Assembly: GCF_003264855.1 (NCBI RefSeq)
Contig: NZ_NFZS01000001.1
Coordinates: forward strand, 558,001-622,000
Source: Dyella jiangningensis
GTDB lineage: Bacteria; Pseudomonadota; Gammaproteobacteria; Xanthomonadales; Rhodanobacteraceae
Reading direction: 5' to 3'
DNA length: 64,000 bases
The notes under the pieces were generated by a model. That model made no database searches. It saw nothing but the letters and a program-made list of their open reading frames with translations, and was not told where the DNA came from. A program made the position numbers and the translations under genes. The number at the start of each line of letters is the position of its first letter. Position 1 is the first letter of the stretch. Positions 34,890-43,928 of this stretch are shown one piece after another.

Positions 34890-35531
34890 CTAAACCCGGT
34901 ACGCCACCGCCTTCATCACCATCGACGACAAATGCATCAGCCCGGGAATCGGGAAGGGCAGGTCCACGCCGCCGCGTTCGCGGGCAGCGTGGGCGTGGCG
35001 GATCTCATCGGCTTGCATCTGCATCAGCACCGCGCGGGAACGCTCGTCCTGCGCGGGCAGCTTGTCGAGGTGTTCTTCCAGGTGCGCTTCCACCTGGCGC
35101 TCGGTTTCCACCACGAAGCCGAGGCTCACCGGGTCACCAGCCAGTGCGGCCAACGCGCCGATGGCGTAGCTGCCGGCGTACCACAGTGGGTTGAGCAGGC
35201 TGGGGCGGCTGTCGAGTTCCTTCAGGCGATCGGCGCACCAGGCCAGGTGGTCGGTTTCCTCGGCGGCGGCGTGCTGCAGATGGGCGCGGTTGTCTTCGGT
35301 ACGCGCCAGCGCGGCCTGACCGTCGTAGAGCGCCTGTGCGCACACTTCGCCGGTATGGTTGATGCGCATGAGGCCGGCGGCATGGCGGCGCTCGGCGTCG
35401 TCCATGTCGGCTTCGTCGAACGTATCGGCCGGCGAGGGGCGAGCGGCTTCTGGTGCGCCGGCCACGGTTTCCAGTGCGCGCTCGACGCCGGCAAGCAGGC
35501 GGTCGAGCGGGGAAAGCGTGCGTGCGTTCAT
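34890..35531 (-). CDS. coq7: demethoxyubiquinone hydroxylase
   Basis: 213 aa diiron carboxylate enzyme of ubiquinone synthesis. Iron ligands are visible in [18 protein letters not shown] (ExxH), [12 protein letters not shown] and ADEIRHA (ExxH). The N-terminal stretch [17 protein letters not shown] is typical of the bacterial long form. ATG 35531 overlaps the stop of the Fe-S gene (ATGA). Neighbour of speD and clp as in xanthomonads. Confidence 0.95.
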   Translation of the reverse strand: MNARTLSPLDRLLAGVERALETVAGAPEAARPSPADTFDEADMDDAERRHAAGLMRINHTGEVCAQALYDGQAALARTEDNRAHLQHAAAEETDHLAWCADRLKELDSRPSLLNPLWYAGSYAIGALAALAGDPVSLGFVVETERQVEAHLEEHLDKLPAQDERSRAVLMQMQADEIRHAHAARERGGVDLPFPIPGLMHLSSMVMKAVAYRV

Positions 35532-36745
35532 GGCGAATCCTCCAGTTGCTGCGCGAGCAGGGTCAACGGATGCAGGTGGGGCCAACGCCGGCCCTCGGCA
35601 TCCATGCCTGCGGCAAGATGCAGGCGACATCCGATATTGGACGACAACAGCTGCTGCGGCGCTACGGTGGCGATCTGTCCCAGCGTGGCATCGCGCAGGC
35701 GATCCGCGCGCTCGGGGAATTCGAGCATGTGCGTACCCGCGGCGCCGCAGCAGTAGGGCGCGCGCGGCACCACCTGCAGGTCGAGCTCGGGGATCGCCCG
35801 CAAAAGCTTTTGCAGCGAGCCTTCATTGCGCGCGACATTCACCTGGGTGCAAGGCAGATGCAGCGCGATGCGTCGGGCGAGGGGGGCAAACCGCAGCCGA
35901 TCCATGCGCGCAACGAGCAGGTTGACCGGATCGTCCACCGCCACGCCAGGCAGTGCGCGCCGCAACGTGCCGAGGCAGCCCGGCGTGACCGTGACCAGAT
36001 GCGCAGCGCCTGATGCGTGCCAGGTTTCCCGCGTACGCTCGGCCAGCGCGTCGGCGGCCGGCATCTCTCCGCCATGCAGGTCGATGGCGCCGCAGCAGAA
36101 GGCCGGCAGTCGCATGACGCGATAGCCCGCGACGCGAAGCAACATCATGGCCGACGCCTCTGCATCGGCATCCTCGATGCTGGCCACGCAACCGGGGAAC
36201 AGCGCGACCGTGATCGCATCGGAAGAGGCGATGGCCGATGGCTCGGGTTTCGGCGAGCCCGAAGTGTCAGGCCATGTCTCCAGCGCTGCCCGCCAGGCGG
36301 ATTGCGCGGGAAGCCGGGCCGCGAGGCGACGTTTCCAGTGCGCCATGCCCGTCGCGCCGCCGAGCCGGGCCGCCAGGCGCAGCAGCGTGGGCTGCTTCAG
36401 CAAGGTCAGCAGCCCCCGTGGGCGATGCTTCACGGGGCCGATCATCGCCCGTGTTTCCACCAGCAATTCGCCGTATTTCACGTTGGCGGGGCAGACGCGC
36501 TCGCAATGGAGGCAGCCGAGGCAATGGTCGAGATGGATCCGCAAGGCATCGGTGGGCTCGGCGTCGCCCCGGGCCAGGGCCGCGGCGATCGCGATGCGCC
36601 CGCGCGGAGACTCCGCTTCATTGCCGTCCAGCCCGTAGGTCGGACAGGTGGGCAGGCACAGGCCGCATTGCACGCACTGGTCGGCAAGGGCGGCGATCTT
36701 CTGTTTTCGAGTATGGGGGGGCTTTTCAAGCGCCATGCGGGTCAT
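35528..36745 (-). CDS. GlcF-like iron-sulfur oxidoreductase subunit
   Basis: 405 aa from ATG 36745; starts at 36766 and 36736 are also possible and none has a good ribosome site. Two 4Fe-4S ferredoxin motifs at the N-terminus ([12 protein letters not shown] and [12 protein letters not shown]) are followed by two CCG domains ([10 protein letters not shown]...[11 protein letters not shown] and LPCTQVN...[10 protein letters not shown]). This is the layout of glycolate oxidase subunit GlcF and lactate-oxidation LutA/YkgE proteins. No flavin subunit (glcD) is adjacent, so the electron donor is open. Coupled to coq7 by ATGA overlap. Confidence 0.87.
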   Translation of the reverse strand: MTRMALEKPPHTRKQKIAALADQCVQCGLCLPTCPTYGLDGNEAESPRGRIAIAAALARGDAEPTDALRIHLDHCLGCLHCERVCPANVKYGELLVETRAMIGPVKHRPRGLLTLLKQPTLLRLAARLGGATGMAHWKRRLAARLPAQSAWRAALETWPDTSGSPKPEPSAIASSDAITVALFPGCVASIEDADAEASAMMLLRVAGYRVMRLPAFCCGAIDLHGGEMPAADALAERTRETWHASGAAHLVTVTPGCLGTLRRALPGVAVDDPVNLLVARMDRLRFAPLARRIALHLPCTQVNVARNEGSLQKLLRAIPELDLQVVPRAPYCCGAAGTHMLEFPERADRLRDATLGQIATVAPQQLLSSNIGCRLHLAAGMDAEGRRWPHLHPLTLLAQQLEDSP

Positions 36746-36783
36746 GCTATCATTGCCAGCTCGCATCCCACCGGTCGGTGGGC

Positions 36784-36813
36784 TTGCGCGATTGATGAAA
36801 ACTCCGTTATCAT
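36784..36813 (+). promoter_or_regulatory. predicted sigma-70 promoter of rplM-rpsI
   Basis: TTGCGC (36784-36789) and TATCAT (36808-36813) with an 18-base spacer. The transcript would start near 36820 and have a leader of about 55 bases containing the CCGCC/GGCGG hairpin at 36844-36858. Such a leader could take part in ribosomal-protein autoregulation. Confidence 0.55.
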
Positions 36814-36876
36814 CTCGCGCCTTTGTTCCACCGATTACGTGTACCGCCCTAGTGGCGGCAGACCAGGTATTCTGAA

Positions 36877-37305
36877 ATGAAAACGTTCAGCGCCAAGCCG
36901 GAAAGCGTCAAGCGCGATTGGTTCGTGATTGACGCCACGGACAAGACGCTCGGTCGTCTGTCGACCGAGATCGCCCGCCGTCTGCGTGGCAAGCACAAGC
37001 CGGAATTCACCCCGCACGTCGACACCGGCGATTACATCGTCGTGGTCAACGCCGAGAAGGTGGCCGTCACGGGTGCCAAGCTGGACGACAAGATGTACCA
37101 CCGCTTCACCGGCTACGTCGGCAACCTCAAGACCACGAGTCTAAAGGACATGCTGGCGACCCACCCGGAGCGCGTCATCGAAATCGCCGTCAAGGGCATG
37201 CTGCCGAAGAACCCGCTCGGTCGCGCGATGTACCGCAAGCTCAAGGTGTACGGCGGCGCCGAACATCCGCATACCGCTCAGCAGCCGCAGGCGCTGGAAA
37301 TCTAA
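36877..37305 (+). CDS. rplM: 50S ribosomal protein L13
   Basis: 142 aa, the usual length. [33 protein letters not shown] at the start and [22 protein letters not shown] near the end are conserved. First gene of the rplM-rpsI pair, with rpsI nine bases downstream. Divergent from the GlcF-like gene. Confidence 0.98.
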   Translation: MKTFSAKPESVKRDWFVIDATDKTLGRLSTEIARRLRGKHKPEFTPHVDTGDYIVVVNAEKVAVTGAKLDDKMYHRFTGYVGNLKTTSLKDMLATHPERVIEIAVKGMLPKNPLGRAMYRKLKVYGGAEHPHTAQQPQALEI

Positions 37306-37314
37306 GGAATCATC

Positions 37315-37707
37315 ATGGCGATCCAGCAGAATTACGGCACCGGCCGCCGCAAGACCTCCGCCGCTCGCGTGTTCCTGCGCAAGGGCACCGGCGCGATCAC
37401 GGTCAACGGCAAGACCCTCGACCAGTTCTTCGGTCGCGAGACCTCGCGCATGATCGTGCGCCAGCCGCTCGAACTGATCGAAGCCACCGACAAGTTTGAC
37501 GTCAACGTGACCGTCGCTGGCGGCGGCATCACCGGCCAGGCCGGTGCGATCCGTCTCGGCATCGCTCGCGCGCTGATCGAGTACGACGAAACCCTGAAGA
37601 CCCAGCTCCGCAAGGCTGGCTTCGTGACCCGCGACGCCCGCGAGGTCGAGCGCAAGAAGGTCGGTCTGCACAAGGCCCGCCGCGCTACCCAGTTCTCGAA
37701 GCGCTAA
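37315..37707 (+). CDS. rpsI: 30S ribosomal protein S9
   Basis: 130 aa, the usual length. [14 protein letters not shown] at the start; the C-terminal tail ends [11 protein letters not shown], which in the ribosome reaches the P-site tRNA. ATG 37315 is preceded by AAGGAATC. Confidence 0.98.
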   Translation: MAIQQNYGTGRRKTSAARVFLRKGTGAITVNGKTLDQFFGRETSRMIVRQPLELIEATDKFDVNVTVAGGGITGQAGAIRLGIARALIEYDETLKTQLRKAGFVTRDAREVERKKVGLHKARRATQFSKR

Positions 37708-37774
37708 TTCTCCTCGGAGAGTTGCTTCGACGGTCCGGTGCATCAAGGTCAGAGCGCACCGCTCCGCAGGGTTT

Positions 37775-37848
37775 TGGGAGATCGTCTAACGGTAGGACAA
37801 CGGACTCTGACTCCGTTTATCTAGGTTCGAATCCTAGTCTCCCAGCCA
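37775..37848 (+). tRNA. tRNA-Gln (anticodon CTG)
   Basis: 74 nt with encoded CCA. Acceptor stem TGGGAGA/TCTCCCA, discriminator G, anticodon stem ACGGA/TCCGT enclosing loop CTCTGAC with anticodon CTG (reads CAG), T-arm with GGTTCGAATCC. Followed closely by an intrinsic terminator. Confidence 0.95.
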
Positions 37849-37857
37849 AAAACAAAA

Positions 37858-37886
37858 GGCCCGCCTCATGGCGGGCCTTTTGTTTT
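37858..37886 (+). terminator. intrinsic terminator of tRNA-Gln
   Basis: GGCCCGCC-TCAT-GGCGGGCC followed by TTTTGTTTTT; the flanking A/T runs extend the stem. About ten bases after the tRNA. Confidence 0.92.
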
Positions 37887-37912
37887 TGGTCTGGGGCAAA
37901 GGAGGCAAAGCA

Positions 37913-37938
37913 CGTTCGACAAATTCGTCTGGAACGAC
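37913..37938. repeat. short imperfect palindrome repeat, copy 1
   Basis: 26-base unit with inverted arms GTTCGAC and GTCTGGAAC around AAATTC. It is identical to the unit at 38106-38131, lies in a gene-free stretch and is about 35 bases behind a terminator hairpin. Confidence 0.8.
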
Positions 37939-38043
37939 AGGACAGCGCCCAGCGCTGGCCCCGGAGCGCGTAGCGCGCAGGGGTGAGCCCTATGGATGGG
38001 CAAACCATCCCGGGCCTCACAGTACTGAGCTTTTCTGCATGGA

Positions 38044-38070
38044 AGCCCGCCTCATGGCGGGCTTTTTTTG
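38044..38070 (+). terminator. second terminator, near-duplicate of the tRNA terminator
   Basis: AGCCCGCC-TCAT-GGCGGGCT then seven T. Stem, loop and U-run closely copy the hairpin at 37858, and each is followed about 35-45 bases later by the same 26-base repeat. No gene is visible upstream of it. Confidence 0.85.
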
Positions 38071-38105
38071 TTCCTGACTGGAAGGGACGCGAGAGAGACG
38101 ATCCT

Positions 38106-38131
38106 CGTTCGACAAATTCGTCTGGAACGAC
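38106..38131. repeat. short imperfect palindrome repeat, copy 2
   Basis: Identical over 26 bases to 37913-37938. The two copies are 193 bases apart. Confidence 0.8.
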
Positions 38132-38363
38132 GGGCGGCTATGCGACGAAGGCGCGTGCGCGGGATCGACACAAGGCCGTCCTTCGGCCAGTCGTCAACAG
38201 GATGCGATTAGCGGATTCTTCTTCAAGTGAGGGCTCGCATCACAACGGCGGACCTTATCAAGCGTTCGCCCACCGACCATCTGCGCGGCCCCGCAATGGT
38301 CTTGCCTCGAACGGCCGAACGATGCGTGATGCTGTGGCCAAGCGATGTGGGATCGCATAGAAG

Positions 38364-38389
38364 CACGTTGGACAAACGGTCCGGAACTC
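38364..38389. repeat. short imperfect palindrome repeat, degenerate copy 3
   Basis: Keeps the arms as GTTGGAC and GTCCGGAAC around AAACG; matches the other copies at most positions. A further possible relative is at 90-110. Confidence 0.5.
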
Positions 38390-38754
38390 GTTGGCCAATG
38401 CATAGCGCCGGCATCGGAGTGCGGCGCGGAGAAGCGTCCCAGCGATATCCGAATCATCCTTGCCGCGCGCAGCGTGCTTTGCTTCTACGCGGAATGGATC
38501 AACCGTAACGCCTGGCCACCAGTGTGCTCAGACAGTTCAGATCGATGCCGGCGCTCCGAACCTGCAGCGCGGCGCTGCGCCAGGTCGCGCATTGACTTCC
38601 GCCCGTGCCTTCCACCGCATCGCCATGCCAAATGGCACAAGCTTGCCAAATCAGTCCCGTCATAACGTGTCCCTGCAAGCTGCACCTCCACCCCGGCGGC
38701 GGGTGAGTTTCCGCGCGCCGGCCGTTGGCTGACCGGGTTACAAGGAAGCGTGCG

Positions 38755-39465
38755 ATGAATGCGGAATCACGGTTGGCCCGTGTGGCCGGCTTGCTCTATC
38801 TGGTTGTGGTGCTCACGGGCCTGTTCAGTCTGGCCTACGTGCCGTCCAAGCTGGTGGTGCACGGCGATCCGCAGGCGACGCTCGAACGCATGGTGGTGTC
38901 GGAGACGCTGCTGCGATATGGCGTGGCGAGCTTCCTGGTCGAGCAGGTGGCGTTTCTGTTCCTGGCCTTCGCGCTCTATCGTCTGTTGCGCGCAGTCGAC
39001 CAGATCGCGGCTGCGATCATGGTGATGCTGGTCGTTGCCAGCGTGCCGCTCGCCTTGATGAGTGTGGTGGAGCGGTTGAACCTGCTTTCGCTGCTCGATC
39101 GCAGTGATGTCACGCATGCTTCCGATCAACTGCTGGCGCTCGCGCGATCGTCATTCGATGCGTACAGCCACGGGCTGCTGGTCACGAGCGTGTTCTGGGG
39201 ATTGTGGCTGTTCCCCTTTGGCTTCCTGATCATGCGCTCCCGCCTCTTGCCGCGAGTCCTCGGCGTATTCCTGATGATCGGCTGTGCGGGGTATGTCGTC
39301 GACGTGTTGTGCAGCATCGTGCTTCCCGGTTATGGCGACATGGCCATGTCCAACTACATGACGTTGCCCGCGGCGATCGGTGAAATCGGCAGCTGCCTAT
39401 GGCTGCTGGTCGTGGGCGTTCGTCGCACGAGTACGCTGCCGCTTCCGCCTTCCCATCCCCTCTGA
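38755..39465 (+). CDS. DUF4386-type membrane protein
   Basis: 236 aa with six predicted membrane helices (near residues 10-30, 52-75, 85-110, 135-165, 170-195, 205-225). The pattern RVAGLLYLVVVLTGLFSLAYVPSKL at the start and SLFDAYSHG-like LFWGLWLFPFGFLIMRS are typical of DUF4386. ATG 38755 follows AAGGAAG by six bases. Probably forms a pair with the next membrane protein 19 bases downstream. Function unknown. Confidence 0.8.
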   Translation: MNAESRLARVAGLLYLVVVLTGLFSLAYVPSKLVVHGDPQATLERMVVSETLLRYGVASFLVEQVAFLFLAFALYRLLRAVDQIAAAIMVMLVVASVPLALMSVVERLNLLSLLDRSDVTHASDQLLALARSSFDAYSHGLLVTSVFWGLWLFPFGFLIMRSRLLPRVLGVFLMIGCAGYVVDVLCSIVLPGYGDMAMSNYMTLPAAIGEIGSCLWLLVVGVRRTSTLPLPPSHPL

Positions 39466-39484
39466 CCCGACGCATGGAATCGTC

Positions 39485-39916
39485 ATGGCCAAATCGCCTT
39501 CGCTTGAAGACATCAAGGTGCCCGTCCGGCTGAAGCTCTCCGCGCTGTGGGCCAGCCTGATGTTCTGCTACATCTACGGCGACTATTTCGGGCTCTACCA
39601 GCCTGGCAACCTGCGGGACATGCTGAACGGGCAGATGGGCCCGCTGGGCCCGACCACGCAGGGCGTCCTGCTGGGCACGGCGGCACTCATGGCGATTCCC
39701 AGCCTGATGGTCTTTCTTTCGCTCGCGCTGCCGGTGATGTTGAGCCGGTGGTTCAACCTCGTGCTGGGTGTGGCCTACGCCGTCATCATCCTGGTCTCGA
39801 TGCCGGGCGCGTGGGCGTTCTATCAGTTCCTCGGTGTGATCGAGGCGGTGTTGTCGTTGCTCATCGCGTGGCAGGCATGGCGATGGCCACGCGTCGGTCA
39901 GCCATCCGGCGTGTAG
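39485..39916 (+). CDS. small four-helix membrane protein, DUF6326-like
   Basis: 143 aa. Polar N-terminus MAKSPSLEDIKVPVRLKLSALW, then four hydrophobic helices; FCYIYGDYFGLYQPG and a central GTAALMAIPSLMVFLSLALP are characteristic. The start was taken at ATG 39485, after the previous stop. Ends before a bidirectional terminator. Function unknown. Confidence 0.78.
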   Translation: MAKSPSLEDIKVPVRLKLSALWASLMFCYIYGDYFGLYQPGNLRDMLNGQMGPLGPTTQGVLLGTAALMAIPSLMVFLSLALPVMLSRWFNLVLGVAYAVIILVSMPGAWAFYQFLGVIEAVLSLLIAWQAWRWPRVGQPSGV

Positions 39917-39965
39917 AAGCAAGACTGGCTGCGCGGGCCATCGCCTGTGCGAGGGCAAGAAAAAG

Positions 39966-39989
39966 CCCGCCATATGGCGGGCTTTTTTG
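39966..39989. terminator. bidirectional intrinsic terminator
   Basis: GCCCGCC-ATAT-GGCGGGC with an A-run on the left and six T on the right, between convergent stops at 39916 and 40006. Third member of the same GCCCGCC hairpin type in 2 kb. Confidence 0.9.
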
Positions 39990-40005
39990 GCTCATGGCCG
40001 GTGGC

Positions 40006-40854
40006 TTATTCGCTCTGCTGCTGTTGCATGGCCTGCGCGCGATGCACGTAGTCCTGGTAGGCGGGAACGGCGATCGCCGCCAGTATCGCCAGCAGGACCA
40101 CCGGCAACCACAGCAGCCAGAACACGCCCTTGGGCGCCTTGGGCTGGCTGGTGCCGGTCTGCTGCCAGCGCGAGATCCAGCGGAGCTGGCCCTGCAGATA
40201 GAGCGTGTTGAAGAAGAACAGCGTGACGCCGCCGATTTCCACGGGCAGGCCATACGCGCCCAGCGCGCGACGGATCGAACCGGCCATGGCGAAATAGGCC
40301 GTGATGAACAGCACGACGTACGCCAGGGTGAGCAGGCCGCCGAAGGCGGAGCCCGGGTTGCCGATCGACATGCCTTCACCCACCACCAGGCAGCCCACGC
40401 CGATGCCCAGCCACAGTGTCGCCTTGCTGTCGCTGTCGATCTTGCGCACCCAGTTGGCCTGGATGAATGGCCATACCAACGTGAAGATGCCCAGCGTGAC
40501 GATGCCGAGCAGCAGCACGACGCCCCAATGCATGGAGGGCGCCGGTGGCAGGTCGGTGTCCGGTGCTTCGGCGGGTGGCCGATAAGCCGAGGTCGGTTCG
40601 TCCAGTACGTGGGTGAACGCGGGGCGATCGGCGGCCTCGAACACGGCGGCCGGTGGTGGAGCAGGCGGTGTGGCCGCGGCGGGCCGCTCGGGGAACAGCG
40701 AGAACAATGGTGCCCATTCCGCCATGCCCTTGCGCCAGGCCAGCGTCTGCGCGTCGTAGCGGCCCTCGGTCAGCCATTGACGCACGTCGCTCTCGGGAAA
40801 CGGACCGCTGCGCTCGCCGTTTTGCGCCACCCATACCTTCTCGCCGTCGGACAT
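40006..40854 (-). CDS. GYF_2 domain membrane protein
   Basis: 282 aa. Residues 1-55 form a GYF_2 domain (VWVAQNGERSGPFPESDVRQW...AWRKGMAEW). A proline-rich linker (about 60-105) is followed by a DUF4234-like membrane region of four to six helices (LLLGIVTLGIFTLVWPF..., YFAMAGSIRRALGAYG). A short C-terminal helix ends with VPAYQDYVHRAQAM, which looks like a type IV pilin-type transmembrane tail. ATG 40854 has GAGGAAAGGG upstream. Function unknown; a second, more distant GYF_2-like protein is at 4285. Confidence 0.78.
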   Translation of the reverse strand: MSDGEKVWVAQNGERSGPFPESDVRQWLTEGRYDAQTLAWRKGMAEWAPLFSLFPERPAAATPPAPPPAAVFEAADRPAFTHVLDEPTSAYRPPAEAPDTDLPPAPSMHWGVVLLLGIVTLGIFTLVWPFIQANWVRKIDSDSKATLWLGIGVGCLVVGEGMSIGNPGSAFGGLLTLAYVVLFITAYFAMAGSIRRALGAYGLPVEIGGVTLFFFNTLYLQGQLRWISRWQQTGTSQPKAPKGVFWLLWLPVVLLAILAAIAVPAYQDYVHRAQAMQQQQSE

Positions 40855-41119
40855 ATCCCTTTCCTCGTTGCGGTTGATCAATTCGCCCCTGCAGGCACGG
40901 GCGGATGCAATGTCGTGGGGCGAGGTGCGATCGATCGGCGCCGACGGCGTGTACCGCGCGCGGCTTGCGATCCAAGGCATGTTTCCCGATTCCCCGCGGC
41001 CAGCCTAAACCGGTGTGCGCTACGTCACAAGATGGGCGGGGGACCGGCAACAGCACATTCACGCACCGAGGACGAGTGAGCGCGGAACCTTGGCGAACCC
41101 GGGTCAGCCACTCGTCAGC

Positions 41120-42775
41120 ATGCTGCAGTCGACCACGCCGCAAGTGGATGCCCAGCCGCACGCGGAGCCCGCGCCGCGCGAAACCGGCATCCTGGCGCCA
41201 CTGGGCGTCGCGGCGTTCAGGCGGATATGGACGGCCAACCTGCTCGGCAACCTGGGCACGTGGGCGCAGTCGGTGGCCGTCGCGTGGGTGATCACCGCCG
41301 CGCATGCCGGCCCCATCATGGTGGCGATGGTGCAGGTGGCGTCGGCGGCGCCGCTGGTCGTGCTCTCGATCGCCACTGGCGTGCTGGCGGACAACTACGA
41401 CAAGCGCACCATCATGCTGGTGGGACAGGTGGTGGAAATGGCCGGCGCCATCTTCCTCACTGCATTGGCCTTCCTGGGCTATCTCGATCCATTGGCGTTG
41501 ATTCTGGCCGTGCTGTGGATTTCGCTGGGTAGCGCGATCACCGTGCCGGCGTGGCAATCGGCTGTGGGCGAACAGGTGCCGCGGCCGATGGTGACTTCGG
41601 CCGTGCTGCTCAACGGCGTCAACTACAACGTCGCGCGAGCGCTAGGGCCTGCGCTGGGTGGTCTGATGCTCAGCGTGCTCGCGCCGAGCTGGGTGTTCCT
41701 GGTGAATACGCTGAGCTACGTGGGCCTGCTTGCCGCGCTGTGGTACTGGCGCCGCGAGACGCCCGTGCGCAGCCTGCCGCCGGAAGGCATCCGCGAAGGC
41801 ATGGTGGCCGCGCTGCGCTTCACCTGGAATTCGACGGTGACGCGACTGGCGATGCTGCGTTCCTTCATGTTCGGCTTTACCGCCAGCGTGATCTGGGCAT
41901 TGCTGCCGCTGGTGGCTCGCGACTTTCCCGACGGCAGCGCCGCGTTGTACGGGTACATGCTCGGCGTGCTGGGCATCGGTGCGATCCTCGGCAGCGTGTC
42001 GGTGCCTGCACTTCGGCGCTGGCTGGGTACCAGTCGCTTGATCAGCGCGGCGGCCGGCACGCTGGCGGTGATGCTGGTGCCGCTGGCTTACGCGCAATCC
42101 CTGCTCGTGCTGATGCCGGCCCTGTGCGTGGCGGGCGCGTGCTGGATCGCCGCGCTCACTGAATACAACGCCAACGTGCAGATCCTGGTGCCGGATTGGG
42201 TGAAAGGCCGCGCGCTCGCGCTGTATCAGACGGCGCTCTATGCCGGCCTGGCGATCGGTTCCTTCCTGTGGGGACACCTCGCCGAAACCATGAGCGTGTC
42301 GGGCGCGATCCTCACGGCGGCGATCGTGATGGCCATGTCCACCTTCCTGCTCTACCACTCGCAGTTTCCGCAGCCCGATGCCGGCGGCCTGCGCCTGGTC
42401 ACGCGAGGGAAGACGACACCGCCGCAACTGACCTTCGATCACGAACGCGGCGACGTGGTGATGTCCATCGAGTACATCATTCCCGTTGAGCACGCTGGCG
42501 AGTTCGTGGCGACTGCCGATGCGCTGCGGCGCCTGCGGCTGCGCAACGGCGGGCGCTACTGGGGCATGTTCCGCGACGTGCGCAACGAGGAGATATGGCG
42601 CGAGGTGCTGCTGATCGAGAGCTGGTTGCAGCACCTGCGCATGCTCGATCGCATGACGCTGTCCGACAAGGCGTTGATCGATCACGTGAAGGCGCTGCAC
42701 AAGGGCGAGGCGCCGCCACGGATCACGCTGGGCGTGAGTTACGAGTCGATCGAGTACGGCAGCGACGTGCAGTGA
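41120..42775 (+). CDS. MFS exporter with C-terminal monooxygenase-like domain
   Basis: 551 aa from ATG 41120; the true start is uncertain because no good ribosome site is seen. Twelve membrane helices of the MFS_3/EntS type span about residues 25-420, with VARALGPALGGLMLSVLAPSW and the cytoplasmic loop at the middle. A soluble tail of about 105 residues follows (VVMSIEYIIPVEHAGEFVATADALRRLRL...WREVLLIESWLQHLRMLDRMT), like an antibiotic-biosynthesis-monooxygenase ferredoxin-like fold. This combination recurs in the family. Likely exports a small organic compound. Confidence 0.85.
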   Translation: MLQSTTPQVDAQPHAEPAPRETGILAPLGVAAFRRIWTANLLGNLGTWAQSVAVAWVITAAHAGPIMVAMVQVASAAPLVVLSIATGVLADNYDKRTIMLVGQVVEMAGAIFLTALAFLGYLDPLALILAVLWISLGSAITVPAWQSAVGEQVPRPMVTSAVLLNGVNYNVARALGPALGGLMLSVLAPSWVFLVNTLSYVGLLAALWYWRRETPVRSLPPEGIREGMVAALRFTWNSTVTRLAMLRSFMFGFTASVIWALLPLVARDFPDGSAALYGYMLGVLGIGAILGSVSVPALRRWLGTSRLISAAAGTLAVMLVPLAYAQSLLVLMPALCVAGACWIAALTEYNANVQILVPDWVKGRALALYQTALYAGLAIGSFLWGHLAETMSVSGAILTAAIVMAMSTFLLYHSQFPQPDAGGLRLVTRGKTTPPQLTFDHERGDVVMSIEYIIPVEHAGEFVATADALRRLRLRNGGRYWGMFRDVRNEEIWREVLLIESWLQHLRMLDRMTLSDKALIDHVKALHKGEAPPRITLGVSYESIEYGSDVQ

Positions 42776-42794
42776 CGGCGCTGCCGCAGGGCGC

Positions 42795-43433
42795 TTAAAG
42801 CACCTTGTCGCCGACCAGCACTACATTGGCGGGACGGCGTGCGAACAGGCCCACCGTCACGATGCCGGGAATCTGGTTGAGGTCGTTTTCGAGGCCCACC
42901 GGATCGGCGATCTGCCAGCCGTGCACGTCGATGACCCAGTTGCCGTTGTCGGTCACCACGCCATCGCGCCACACCGGGTTGCCGCCGCGCTTGACGATCT
43001 CGCGCCCCACCAGGCTGCGCGCCATGGGGATCACTTCGATCGGCAACGGGAACTTCCCGAGCAGGTTCACCAGCTTGCTGGAATCGATGATGCAGACGAA
43101 CTGGTCGCTGGCCTCGGCGATGACCTTCTCGCGCGTGAGCGCCGCGCCGCCGCCCTTGATCAGGTGCTTGTGCGGGTCGCACTCGTCGGCGCCATCCACG
43201 TAAAGCGTGAGCTTGCCCGTGGCGTTGAGGTCGAGCACGGGAATGCCCACGCGCTTGAGGTGGGCGGTGGACTGTTCCGAACTCGACACGGCGCCCTGGA
43301 TGCGATCCTTGAGATCGGCCAGCGCGTCGATGAAGTAGGCGACGGTGGAACCGGTGCCGACGCCGACGATGGCGCCGTCCTCCACGTAGCGGATGGCGGC
43401 TTCGCCGGCCTGGCGTTTTTCGTTGGTGCTCAT
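42795..43433 (-). CDS. rpiA: ribose-5-phosphate isomerase A
   Basis: 212 aa. [14 protein letters not shown] (substrate phosphate loop), [11 protein letters not shown] (catalytic Asp pair), [12 protein letters not shown] (active-site Lys and Glu). Interconverts ribose-5-phosphate and ribulose-5-phosphate in the pentose phosphate pathway. Convergent with the MFS gene, 19 bases apart. Confidence 0.96.
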   Translation of the reverse strand: MSTNEKRQAGEAAIRYVEDGAIVGVGTGSTVAYFIDALADLKDRIQGAVSSSEQSTAHLKRVGIPVLDLNATGKLTLYVDGADECDPHKHLIKGGGAALTREKVIAEASDQFVCIIDSSKLVNLLGKFPLPIEVIPMARSLVGREIVKRGGNPVWRDGVVTDNGNWVIDVHGWQIADPVGLENDLNQIPGIVTVGLFARRPANVVLVGDKVL

Positions 43434-43460
43434 GCGTCGATTCCGATAGGGGAGAAAGCG

Positions 43461-43928
43461 TTATTCCATCGCCAGGATGTGCTTCCACTCGGGCGCGCCC
43501 ACCGGCATCACCGACAGGCGGTTGCCCTTGCGCACCAGCGGCATCTCGACCAGCGCCGGATCCGCCTGCAATTCCTTCAGCGTGATGGTGCGCTTGAGCT
43601 TCTTCACGAACTTCACTTCCACCAGCATCCAGCGCGGATTGTCACGCGATGCGGAGGGGTCGAAGTACTTGCTCTTGGGATCGAACTGGGAGGGATCGGG
43701 ATAGGCGTCCGTGGCGACTTCAGCGACGCCCACGATGCCGGGCTCGTCGCAGTTGGAATGGTAGAAGAACACCTTGTCGCCGATGCGCATGCCGTCGCGC
43801 ATGAAGTTGCGCGCCTGGTAATTGCGCACGCCGTCCCAGGCTTCCTGGCCCTTGCGCTTGAGATCATCGATGGAGAACGCGTCCGGCTCGGACTTCATCA
43901 GCCAATGATGCACAGGGCGCTTAGTCAT
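43461..43928 (-). CDS. EVE domain protein
   Basis: 155 aa. HHWLMKSEPDAFSIDDL start, WDGVRNYQARNFMR, VFFYHSNCDEPGIVGVAEV and the proline/aromatic-rich middle are the EVE (thymocyte nuclear protein 1-like) signature. EVE domains bind modified bases. ATG 43928 overlaps the fau stop. Exact role unknown. Confidence 0.92.
   Translation of the reverse strand: MTKRPVHHWLMKSEPDAFSIDDLKRKGQEAWDGVRNYQARNFMRDGMRIGDKVFFYHSNCDEPGIVGVAEVATDAYPDPSQFDPKSKYFDPSASRDNPRWMLVEVKFVKKLKRTITLKELQADPALVEMPLVRKGNRLSVMPVGAPEWKHILAME

Larger units (their letters stand above)
37939..38754. other. gene-free stretch after tRNA-Gln
   Basis: About 816 bases without a convincing gene on either strand. It holds a second terminator (38044), a second and a third copy of the 26-base repeat (38106 and 38364) and otherwise sequence of lower and less codon-biased composition. 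I see no second tRNA, no tRNA fragment and no transposase. It may be decayed or inserted DNA. Confidence 0.6.

Noticed and set aside
36766-36766. Alternative GlcF-like start at 36766
   Set aside because: Gives a few more residues but no ribosome site; left uncertain and set at 36745.
37775-38754. Genomic island attachment at tRNA-Gln
   Set aside because: No integrase, no repeated copy of the tRNA 3' end seen, and no genes in the stretch.
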